This document shows positions 1 to 7,807 of a stretch of DNA of 64,000 bases, piece by piece. The position numbers and the translations under genes were made by a program. The notes under the pieces were generated by a model, which did no database searches, was not told where the DNA came from, and saw only the letters and a list, made by a program, of their open reading frames with translations. The DNA is from a bacterium (lineage in GTDB: Bacteria; Planctomycetota; Planctomycetia; Pirellulales; Pirellulaceae), in assembly GCA_030430075.1 (NCBI GenBank), contig JAUIGN010000042.1, positions 1 through 64,000 of the forward strand, in the 5' to 3' direction. Every line of letters starts with the position of its first letter. Position 1 is the first letter of the stretch.

Positions 1-3000
1 GCAACCCCCGCGTCGAGATCGTCGGACTCCACAGTAGCGATTTCACGGTCACTCAGTTGCCCGCCGCGTCGGTCGCACCGGGCCAGTCGACGTCGTTCAG
101 CGTCGCCTTTGATCCCAGCGCTGCCGGCGTCCGAACCGCATTCGTCCAGTTTGCCAACAACGACAGCGACGAAAATCCGTATGAGTTTGCCGTCCTCGGC
201 ACCGGCGCCGTGGCACCCGAGGTCGACGCCCGCGGCAATGGACGGTCGATTGCCGACGGTGATGACACGCCCAGTACAATCGACCACACGGACTTCGGAA
301 CCCAGGCGGTCGTCAGCGGCGCCGTGACCCGGACCTTCACGATCGCCAACACGGGTGACGCAACGCTGACGCTCGGCGGCAACCCCCGCGTCGAGATCGT
401 CGGACTCCACAGTAGCGATTTCACGGTCACTCAGTTGCCCGCCGCGTCGGTCGCACCGGGCCAGTCGACGTCGTTCAGCGTCGCCTTTGATCCCAGCGCT
501 GCCGGAGTCCGAACCGCCTTCGTCCAGTTTGCCAACAACGACAGCGACGAAAATCCCTATGAATTTGCCATCCTCGGCACCGGGACGGCGGCACCATCGA
601 CACTTGTCGTCACCGACATCGAACCGACGACAACGGGCTTCGACATCGCTTTCAGCCGTCCGTTGGATGCCACGGTTCTCAACCTTTACGACCAGGGAAG
701 TCAATTCGGCGCACCCGACTTACGTCTGGAAGATGATCAGGGAACGAGTGTGTCCGGCACTTTGCTCTTGGGTGACGATCACCAACAAGTGACATTTGTG
801 GCAACCAGCGGCCTATTGGGTGCCGGCGAATACACGCTTACTCTGAGAAGCCACAGCGATGCTTTTCGCGATACGGACGGCAACCTGTTGGACGGCAATC
901 AAGACGGGCAGGCAGGCGGCGACTACACGTATGTCTTCCAGGTCGAGGATCCGCCGGCGGGAGCGATCACGGTTGGTCTGAGCGACTTTGCTCGCGGGCC
1001 CGGCCAAGACGTGAACCTGCCCGCTTCATCCACCATGGGAATCCCCGTGACGTTGAGCAGCGGGGTCGGAGTTGGCGGCCTGCGGTTTGACCTCGAGTTT
1101 GATCCCGGCTCGCTGGACATCACCGGTTTCACGCGCCACCCTGACTTGCCGAGCGACGTCTTTGTAACCCGCACCTTGGTCCGCCCCGGCCTTGTCCGGC
1201 TCGTCGTGGCCGGCCCGTCGACCCTGGCGACGGAAGTCGGGCCGCTGACGCTGGGCTGGTTCAACTCGACCGTTCCCAGCACTGCCGAATACGGCTCCAA
1301 GCATCGGCTCGACATTCAGCAACTGAACGTCTTCGACGCGGAAAACGTCGGCGAACGTCTTCCAGCCATGGAACGCGACGCGATTCACGTGGTGGCCTAC
1401 TCCGGAGATGTCGACGGCAGTGGCGACTACGATATCCCGGATGTGATTCTTTCACTGCGGCTGATTGGCCTGGCCAATTCGGGATTCTCGGCATTTCCTA
1501 CAGCGAACCCGGTGTTAGTCGGAGACATTGATGCCGATGGTGCCGTCGACATTCCCGACGCGATTCGCATGCTGCGAGCGATCGGCCTGACCGAGGTACC
1601 AGAACTTCCGCCTCCGCCTCCCCTCGACGTATCTCCGGCCGAGCCGGGTGCCGATCCCCGGCTGTTTCTCCCCACCGATGTGACGATCAAGCCGGGGGAA
1701 AGTCAGACCATTCCCATCAAACTTGAAGTGACGGAACCTGCCGGCATCACGCTCTCTGGATTCAAGATCGGCCTCGAGTACGATCCGGAGAAGTTCGAAG
1801 TCGCAACTCGGAGCATCGCACCTGGCGGCCTGATCACCAATGCGAACTTCCTCACGCAATTGCAAGAGCCGTCGCCTGGTATTTTGACGATCACGGGTGC
1901 CTCGGCTGCCGGCACGGAACTGCTACCGTTTGGCCTGCTGGGAGATCTGGTGGAACTGGACTTTACGGCCAGAGCGGGCGCAGCACTGGGCCCCTCAGTA
2001 CTCAACCTGCGGGCGACGGTCGTGGCATCCGGCACGACCTTGCGTACCGAACTGAGTGACAACGAATTCCAGAAACTGGAGTTGATCCCGGCGCCGACCA
2101 ACCTGGCGACGGACTCCGTCGATGGGCTTGTCACGATATCTGCCGCCAATCAACCGCCAAGCGACCTGATGTTGACCAGTTCGGCGGTCGATGAGAATCT
2201 GCCGGGCGCGGCAATCGGCACGCTGATCGTGACCGACCCCGACCAGAATGATGTCCACCTGCTATCCGTGAATGATGGGCGGTTCCGGTTCCTCGGCAAT
2301 GACCTGCTACTCCAGGCCGGACAGAGCCTGAACTATGAGGAAGAGCCACAGATCAATCTGACCGTTACAGCTCGCGACCAAGGCGACCTGGAGATATCGC
2401 GAACCTTCTCCATCGACGTACGGGATCTGAACGATCCTCCGACGGCCGGGGCGATGCTGCCGCCGATGTCGGTCGACGCCAACGTGCTGTTCGGGTTTAC
2501 TTTGCCCGCGGCCGCATTTGCGGACGAGGATTCGGGGCAGACATTGACCTGGTCCGCTCGCCTGGAATCGGATCAGCCGTTGCCTGACTGGCTCACGTTC
2601 GACGGCGGCACGCGTCAGTTTGCGGGTGCCGCCGACAACGCAGCGGTGGGTGCGCACTCCATTAGGGTGGCCGTTACCGACGATGGGAATCCGGCCCGTT
2701 CTGCCTCACAGTTGTTCACGCTCACCATCGCCGACAATCCGGCCCCCTGGCAGCATCGCGAGTCGTACCGAGACGTCAACCGTGACGGAACGGTGGCCCC
2801 CGGCGACATCTTGATGGTCATCAACGAAATCAATACACCGCGGGTAAGCCAGCCGGGAACAGGTCTCCTGCCGCTGCCGTTCGATCCCACCAAACCGTCC
2901 TATGATGTCAACGGCGATGGCATTGTTTCACCGGCGGACGCTCTGAACGTGATCAACTTCCTCAACGCCAACCCGCCGCAGCCCGGCGAAGGCGAAGGGA

Positions 3001-3284
3001 GCATGAAGACGTGGATTCCTCGCGGCGGCCGGTCCGATATTCCTGCCCAGGTCGTCCTTACGACCGTCCCCGCTACGGCTGCTCCGGTGGCGCCACAAGA
3101 CAGCAATCCGGCAGCGCCTCTCCCGGTCAGCAAGGCGGTCAACGATTTCTCCAGGCCGGACGCCGCGGGAAGGCCCCGCCAACCAGATCAGGCTCATCCC
3201 GGCGATCTCCGGTTGGACGGACTGGAGGAGCTCGTGGACATCCTGGCAGACGACCTGGCGCGGTTGCTTGCCGCTGACGGCTGA
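1..3284 (+). CDS. Modular surface protein (partial): choice-of-anchor D, cohesin-like, cadherin-like and dockerin modules
   Basis: The frame is open to the left edge of the window, so the N-terminus is missing; about 1,094 codons are visible. Counting from the TTG at 57, the order is: two near-identical anchor-D (ASH-like) repeats (to ~178), an Ig-like segment (~180-300), a cohesin-like beta domain (~305-445), a dockerin-like pair (DVDGSGDYDIPD and DIDADGAVDIPD, ~450-505), a second cohesin-like domain (~525-690), a cadherin-like and a putative-Ig segment (~700-900), and a C-terminal dockerin pair (DVNRDGTVAPGD, DVNGDGIVSPAD). The calcium-loop pattern DxNxDGxxxxxD is clear. Such proteins are exported and thought to act at the cell surface or matrix in planctomycetes; binding partners are unknown. 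Having both cohesin-like and dockerin-like modules in one chain suggests self-association (inference). It ends with an amphipathic tail rich in Leu and Asp. Confidence 0.85.
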   Translation, partial: NPRVEIVGLHSSDFTVTQLPAASVAPGQSTSFSVAFDPSAAGVRTAFVQFANNDSDENPYEFAVLGTGAVAPEVDARGNGRSIADGDDTPSTIDHTDFGTQAVVSGAVTRTFTIANTGDATLTLGGNPRVEIVGLHSSDFTVTQLPAASVAPGQSTSFSVAFDPSAAGVRTAFVQFANNDSDENPYEFAILGTGTAAPSTLVVTDIEPTTTGFDIAFSRPLDATVLNLYDQGSQFGAPDLRLEDDQGTSVSGTLLLGDDHQQVTFVATSGLLGAGEYTLTLRSHSDAFRDTDGNLLDGNQDGQAGGDYTYVFQVEDPPAGAITVGLSDFARGPGQDVNLPASSTMGIPVTLSSGVGVGGLRFDLEFDPGSLDITGFTRHPDLPSDVFVTRTLVRPGLVRLVVAGPSTLATEVGPLTLGWFNSTVPSTAEYGSKHRLDIQQLNVFDAENVGERLPAMERDAIHVVAYSGDVDGSGDYDIPDVILSLRLIGLANSGFSAFPTANPVLVGDIDADGAVDIPDAIRMLRAIGLTEVPELPPPPPLDVSPAEPGADPRLFLPTDVTIKPGESQTIPIKLEVTEPAGITLSGFKIGLEYDPEKFEVATRSIAPGGLITNANFLTQLQEPSPGILTITGASAAGTELLPFGLLGDLVELDFTARAGAALGPSVLNLRATVVASGTTLRTELSDNEFQKLELIPAPTNLATDSVDGLVTISAANQPPSDLMLTSSAVDENLPGAAIGTLIVTDPDQNDVHLLSVNDGRFRFLGNDLLLQAGQSLNYEEEPQINLTVTARDQGDLEISRTFSIDVRDLNDPPTAGAMLPPMSVDANVLFGFTLPAAAFADEDSGQTLTWSARLESDQPLPDWLTFDGGTRQFAGAADNAAVGAHSIRVAVTDDGNPARSASQLFTLTIADNPAPWQHRESYRDVNRDGTVAPGDILMVINEINTPRVSQPGTGLLPLPFDPTKPSYDVNGDGIVSPADALNVINFLNANPPQPGEGEGSMKTWIPRGGRSDIPAQVVLTTVPATAAPVAPQDSNPAAPLPVSKAVNDFSRPDAAGRPRQPDQAHPGDLRLDGLEELVDILADDLARLLAADG
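3..588 (+). repeat. Near-identical tandem 378-bp repeat inside the surface protein gene
   Basis: Bases from 3 and from 381 onward match with only a few changes for about 200 bp (for example at the codons around 147 and 525). The offset is 378 bp, or 126 codons, one full anchor-D domain. More copies may lie upstream of the window. Such high nucleotide identity implies recent duplication or gene conversion. Confidence 0.9.
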
Positions 3285-3315
3285 GCGACGTGTGGTGTTC
3301 AGCTTGCTGTCCGCT

Positions 3316-3332
3316 GGTACCGCTGAGGTACC
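3316..3332 (+). terminator. Candidate stem-loop terminator
   Basis: GGTACC-GCTGA-GGTACC forms a perfect 6-bp stem with a 5-base loop 31 bp after the stop of the surface protein gene, followed by a T-rich stretch. The stem is short, so this is tentative. Confidence 0.4.
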
Positions 3333-3368
3333 GATGTTATTTGAGAAGTGTGGCTTGCAGGTGGGGGG

Positions 3369-3540
3369 ATTGGAGACCTTCGGTCGGCGGTTTCGGCGGG
3401 GTCGGAGACCCGCGCCGAGCGGCTAGGGCGTCGCGGCGGAATCGGAGAACCGCGCCGAGCGGTAACGGCGTCGCGGAAGGGGTGAAGACCCGCGCCGAGC
3501 AGTAACGGCGTCGCGGAAGGGACGAAGAACCGCGCCGAGC
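3369..3540. repeat. Repeat array 1: leader plus four 40-bp units with core GGAGACCCGCGCCGAGC
   Basis: A leader (3369-3402, beginning ATTGGAGACCTTCGGTCGG) is followed by four units in which the block CGCGCCGAGC recurs at 3411, 3451, 3491 and 3531, exactly 40 bp apart. The linker is GC-rich (GGTAACGGCGTCGCGGAAGG type) and drifts slightly. The same leader and core occur in arrays at 22.9 and 23.9 kb. Confidence 0.9.
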
Positions 3541-3564
3541 GGTGCTGGATTTTCGCTCTTGCTT

Positions 3565-3590
3565 TCCGTAGTTCATGCTGTGCATGACGC
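3565..3590. repeat. Dispersed hairpin element, copy 1
   Basis: TTCCGTAGT followed by TCATGC-TGT-GCATGA (stem 3573-3578 / 3582-3587). Related hairpins lie at 18472, 45605 and 58614. Confidence 0.7.
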
Positions 3591-3836
3591 AGTGCGGTGC
3601 CGACGCCTTCGGCATCAAGTCGATGCGCATTCGCTTGCTATCCATTTCTGGCGATCGCACCAGTCGTACGGTTTGTGAGGCTGAGTCGTCCGTTTGTTGC
3701 AGCGCAAGCGGCGCCAATCCCGGCAGGCTGGTGTTTTTTGGCGGCTAACGCTCACCGGTCATAATTGAACCAGCCGATACGAGGCGTATGAAGGTCTGGA
3801 CCCGCACCAGCCATCCCGCCTCACCTTGCTCGCCGC

Positions 3837-5117
3837 GTGAAACGCATGACTGCCTCGCACCACTTCTTTCGATTGGCAACGGCGGCCGCCTGCCTGGCAT
3901 CGTCTCTGTCGGGCATCTCGGTTGCCGCCGATCCCGTTATCCACGAGGCGCACGACGTGCGGACGGTCGACCGCCCGGCGAGCGAACCAGGGCCGTCATA
4001 CGGGGAAGAACTGCCCCGCAGCCTCGCGGTAGAAATGGACGACACGGAATTCTCGCTGGCGGACTTCCAACCGGAAGCGGCTGCCGCGCCGGCCCGCCCG
4101 GCCCCTTCCGCCCTGGCACTGGCGACTGCCCGTCGGCGGCGGAGCACCTACCGGCTGCCGAGCATGTTCGGCGACTTCTTCGCCGTCGGCAGCTTACAGG
4201 GCTTGCTTCCCCGCATCGACCAATCGCCGCTACTCCTGGACGTTCCCGCAGGTGGGGCCGCCATCGGACGGACCAAGATCTCCGAGAACAACAGCCCGAT
4301 CCCGCGCGATCGCATCTTCTTCAACTACAACTTTTACAACGACGTTCGGGGTGGCGTGGGTGATGTCAATCGCTACGAAGTTGGCTATGAGCACACGTTC
4401 TGGGAGGAGAGCAGTTCCATCGAGTTTGGGATCCCCTTCGCCTCGACCTTGGACGCCAATCAATTCAGTAACGGCATGCGTGCCACGGACACGCGGTTCG
4501 GCGACCTGAACGTGTCGCTGAAAACAATCCTCGTCGAAGGCGAAGATTGCCTGATCACCGGAGGTTTCGGATTGTCCTTTCCGACCAGCGGCGACACGCG
4601 GATCCTGGATAACGACGGACAACCCGTCGTCGTCCTGGAAAATGAGAGCGTCCATATTTTGCCCTACCTGGCTGCCATCCACTCGTATGACTCGGGATGG
4701 TACTGGCAGGGCTTTGTTCAGATTGATGTCGATGCCGGCGGGACGCCGGTAGCTGCTGACCCGTTTGGCTTCGACCTTCAACCCATTGGCACACTACAGG
4801 ACCAGACCCTGTTGTTCGTGGATGTTGGCGTCGGATACTGGTTGAGAGAACCTGGCCTTGGTTCTTGCGCCGTCGCCGCCACGGCTGAACTTCACTACGC
4901 GACCACGCTGCAAGATGCGGATCTTGTCTCGGATATCGGTTTATTCGAGATCACTAGCGACATCAATCGCTTTGACATTCTGAATCTGACCTGCGGCGTC
5001 AACATCCTGGTCAATGAAGCGGTTTCCGTTCGACCGGGCATGGTGATCCCGATCGCGGGCGGCGACGACGACCAGTTCGACTTCGAAGCCATGGTGCAGA
5101 TGAACTTCTGGCGGTGA
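3837..5117 (+). CDS. Predicted outer-membrane beta-barrel protein, planctomycete-type, unknown function
   Basis: A 426-residue protein with a clear signal peptide: a short basic start (KRMTASHHFFR), a hydrophobic run, and a cleavage-like SVAA/D near residue 30. The mature part alternates hydrophobic and polar residues with many aromatic/glycine strand ends (FFNYNFYNDV, YEVGYEHTFWE) and ends in NFWR, as expected for a barrel closing on an aromatic residue. A Pro/Ala-rich linker lies near residues 80-100. The start is the GTG at 3837; an ATG at 3846 is almost equally good and no strong ribosome site separates them. It resembles planctomycete proteins loosely called transporters of the phenol-degradation MetA-like barrel group; the substrate is unknown. 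It stands alone, convergent with the exporter downstream. Confidence 0.7.
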   Translation: MKRMTASHHFFRLATAAACLASSLSGISVAADPVIHEAHDVRTVDRPASEPGPSYGEELPRSLAVEMDDTEFSLADFQPEAAAAPARPAPSALALATARRRRSTYRLPSMFGDFFAVGSLQGLLPRIDQSPLLLDVPAGGAAIGRTKISENNSPIPRDRIFFNYNFYNDVRGGVGDVNRYEVGYEHTFWEESSSIEFGIPFASTLDANQFSNGMRATDTRFGDLNVSLKTILVEGEDCLITGGFGLSFPTSGDTRILDNDGQPVVVLENESVHILPYLAAIHSYDSGWYWQGFVQIDVDAGGTPVAADPFGFDLQPIGTLQDQTLLFVDVGVGYWLREPGLGSCAVAATAELHYATTLQDADLVSDIGLFEITSDINRFDILNLTCGVNILVNEAVSVRPGMVIPIAGGDDDQFDFEAMVQMNFWR

Positions 5118-5147
5118 TGGGCGACGCGCGGAGGTCGCCTTCCTCCG

Positions 5148-7421
5148 TCAGCCTTTACGCTTGACGAAGCGTGCCAACAGGGCGGGCAGAAAGATCAGGT
5201 CCCCCAGCAACGCCGTCCCGATGGTCAGGGTCCCCATGCGGGCGAAGATCCGGTGGTCCCGCGAGTCGCTGAAGAAGACCGTCGCAAAACCGGCAACCAG
5301 AATCACCGTGGTCATGATCAAGGCGGTCCCCACCCCGGTAAAGGCGCGGCGAATCGCCTGATGCAAGTCGCCCGTCTTCTTGCGTTCCTCCTCGAATCGC
5401 GTGAGGAAGTGAATCGTGTCGTCCACCGCGATCCCCAGACACACGGTAAACGCGCAAACGCTGACCAGCTCCAGCGACTGCCCGGTCACCACCAGGTAGG
5501 TTCCCGTAATGACCAGCGGAAACATATTGGGAATGATCGAGATCAGTCCGATCCGCAGCGAGCGATAGACACAAGCCAAGACGGCAAAGATGATGATCGT
5601 GGCGGTTCCCAGGCTGGTCGCCAGGTCGACGACGATCTGGTAAAGATTCCGCCAGCGGCTGACGGCGGACCCGGACAGCGACAGCTCGAATCCGGGGTTG
5701 CCCCGTTGCAGCTCGGCAAGGTCGGCTTCCAGCTTTTCGAAAACCGGGCCGTATCGGGCAATTCCCAGATCCTGCACACGAAAGCTGATCTTGGCCAACC
5801 TCGTCTCCGGCGTGTAGTAGGCTCGCTTGAGAGGCGGCGGCAGCAAGTCCAGCATCGACATCCGGTCGGCGGACGCCCCGTCGCCGGGGAGCGCGTCGAG
5901 GAAATTGCGAATTGAAAGCGGATGCCCCAGCAACGGTTCGTCACGAAGCAGCTCGTCAATCGCCCGAATCACGTTGAGGACTTCCGGCGCGTCAGACGCG
6001 ACACGGTCGGGCCAATGGATGTCGACGTACCCGAACTCGAGGCCCCCCATCGCCTCGTCAATCTGCTGGAGGGCGATTGCGGCTTCGCTTCGCGAAGGCA
6101 ACGCGTTCGAATTGCGCTCATCGGGCTGCAGTGTCAGTGAGGTGAGAAAAAAGACGAGCGTCAGGCCGATCCCTGCCACACTGAACGCCGTCGGCCGTTG
6201 CAGAACGAACTCGACCAGCCCGCCGATGCGACTTAAATGGCGGTCGATCAACCCCTTGTCGTGCCCGACATGTACCCACGTGCCAAGCCAACTGGAACAG
6301 GCGAGCGGGATCGTCGTGACGACGGCAATAAAGGTCAGGACAACGCCCAGCACGCAACACCAGCCAAACTCGCGCACGATCTCATGATGGGCCAGCGCCA
6401 GCGATCCGAATCCGATGGCTGTCGTGAGTGACGTCAACCCACATGCCAGGCCGACCTCGCGGATCCCCAGCCGTGCGGCGTCGACTGCGGACAGCCCCGT
6501 CACGCGATTTCTGCGGATCTGGACCATCAAGTGCACGCCGTCGGTCAGCCCCACCAGGCTGATCAAGATGGGAAGCACGACGTCGTTGAAGGGGTTGTCC
6601 TCCAGCCCAAAGTACCTGAGGATTCCCAGCGTCCAAAAGACGCCCAGGGACGGGGCGAGACTGACAATCACCACCGCCGTCACGCCTCGAAAGAGAATCA
6701 CGGACATCAGGGCGATCATGCCGTAACCGATCAGTTGATACCGAAACCGGTTCACTTCGTGGGATCGCATTGCGGTCACGAACAGGGGAACGCGGCCGGT
6801 GACACGGAAGGTGGCGGGGACCGTTGGAAACTGTCTGGCCGCATCCGCCGCGATCTGCTGCAACCCGGATGTGCAGTCCTCATCACTGGTGACAAACAAC
6901 CAGTTGAAGCGAATCAGCAAGAGCAGTGTGCGACCATCCTGGGAAAGCAACTGGCCGCCGACCAACGGATGGGAAACGGCGGCTTCACGAGCGTCTGCAA
7001 AGCGGGCCGGCGAAGCGGTCGAGCGGGGGAACAAGGGTTCCTGCAACCCGAAAATGTTTAACGGCGGCGCTTCGTCCATCCAGAGAATGTCATCGACATA
7101 GTCCTGGGCCCTCAGCGTCCTCACGACATGCCGCAGCATCTCCGCTCCATCCGGCGTAAAGAACGCGTCCGACTCGACCACGACAATCGCGTCCGCGCCG
7201 GCCAGACTGATCGGGTTGACGTTGGGCGGTGGCTGGCCCGTGCTCGCCCGACCGCCACCGCCGGACGCTTCTACCTCCTCGGGGGCCGTGAAGAGATCCG
7301 TGATCAACCCGGCGTCATAGTAACCGATGAAGGCAAAGCCACTCAGAACGGTTAGCAGCAACCAGGCCGCCAGCGGCCGGTCAACAATCCAACCCGTCGA
7401 TCGATCAAAGAGGCGCGACAT
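5148..7421 (-). CDS. RND-superfamily (MMPL/SSD-type) exporter
   Basis: 757 residues with the two-fold layout of MMPL-type RND transporters: one N-terminal membrane segment (~17-37), a periplasmic loop (~45-225), five membrane segments (~230-385), another single segment (~410-430), a second periplasmic loop (~435-620), and a final five-segment block (~625-750). The motifs LVGLTDGVHL and LGIAVDDTIHF sit in equivalent helices of the two halves; the Asp pair in the second is the expected proton-relay site. Proteins of this class export lipids, hopanoids or other hydrophobic molecules across the inner membrane; the substrate cannot be read here. A basic tail (VKRKG) ends the protein. No adaptor or outer-membrane partner is adjacent. 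The start is the ATG at 7421. Confidence 0.88.
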   Translation of the reverse strand: MSRLFDRSTGWIVDRPLAAWLLLTVLSGFAFIGYYDAGLITDLFTAPEEVEASGGGGRASTGQPPPNVNPISLAGADAIVVVESDAFFTPDGAEMLRHVVRTLRAQDYVDDILWMDEAPPLNIFGLQEPLFPRSTASPARFADAREAAVSHPLVGGQLLSQDGRTLLLLIRFNWLFVTSDEDCTSGLQQIAADAARQFPTVPATFRVTGRVPLFVTAMRSHEVNRFRYQLIGYGMIALMSVILFRGVTAVVIVSLAPSLGVFWTLGILRYFGLEDNPFNDVVLPILISLVGLTDGVHLMVQIRRNRVTGLSAVDAARLGIREVGLACGLTSLTTAIGFGSLALAHHEIVREFGWCCVLGVVLTFIAVVTTIPLACSSWLGTWVHVGHDKGLIDRHLSRIGGLVEFVLQRPTAFSVAGIGLTLVFFLTSLTLQPDERNSNALPSRSEAAIALQQIDEAMGGLEFGYVDIHWPDRVASDAPEVLNVIRAIDELLRDEPLLGHPLSIRNFLDALPGDGASADRMSMLDLLPPPLKRAYYTPETRLAKISFRVQDLGIARYGPVFEKLEADLAELQRGNPGFELSLSGSAVSRWRNLYQIVVDLATSLGTATIIIFAVLACVYRSLRIGLISIIPNMFPLVITGTYLVVTGQSLELVSVCAFTVCLGIAVDDTIHFLTRFEEERKKTGDLHQAIRRAFTGVGTALIMTTVILVAGFATVFFSDSRDHRIFARMGTLTIGTALLGDLIFLPALLARFVKRKG

Positions 7422-7807
7422 GTCGAGTTAAGCAGTTGCGGTGGATCGAACGTCGGATCGTGATGTGATGTCGACGATGAAGGGTTCGCCAGGACACGCT
7501 ATGAACGAGAGACTTTTCCGTGCATGTCGCTGTGTGGCAGTCATCTGCGGTGCCCTTACCCAAATCGCCTCGCAGCTCAGCCGGCCCGCGTTCGCGTCCG
7601 GTTGGTGTGGCGATCAACGAAACCGGTAAGAACACCCAATTGCGGTTGAATCATCCTCATCAGCTGCGATCCCCCAACGGCTGACGCTTGATCCAGGTGA
7701 GCCCAACATTGTCGGAACGGGCGTTTCCCGCACTTCGTTCGTTTGGGGACAAACATCGTTCTGGATATGCCTTATCGTGCACCCTGATTCGAGATCGCGA
7801 CGCCTCG
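7422..7807. other. Intergenic region, nothing clear
   Basis: 386 bases between two minus-strand genes. A short CCCAACGGCTGACGCTTGATCC stretch near 7673 weakly resembles the AACGCC-AACGGCTAAT intergenic repeats elsewhere. I see no RNA gene or convincing small gene. Confidence 0.5.

Larger units (their letters stand above)
3285..3836. other. Intergenic region with hairpin, 40-bp repeat array and dispersed hairpin element
   Basis: No gene is supported in these 552 bases. They hold, in order, a terminator-like hairpin (3316-3332), a leader and four 40-bp repeats (3369-3540), and a TCATGC/GCATGA hairpin element (3565-3590). Near 3740 is a GGCTAACGCTCACC sequence resembling the palindrome at 31673. 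Short open frames here overlap the repeats and have no recognisable content. Confidence 0.7.
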
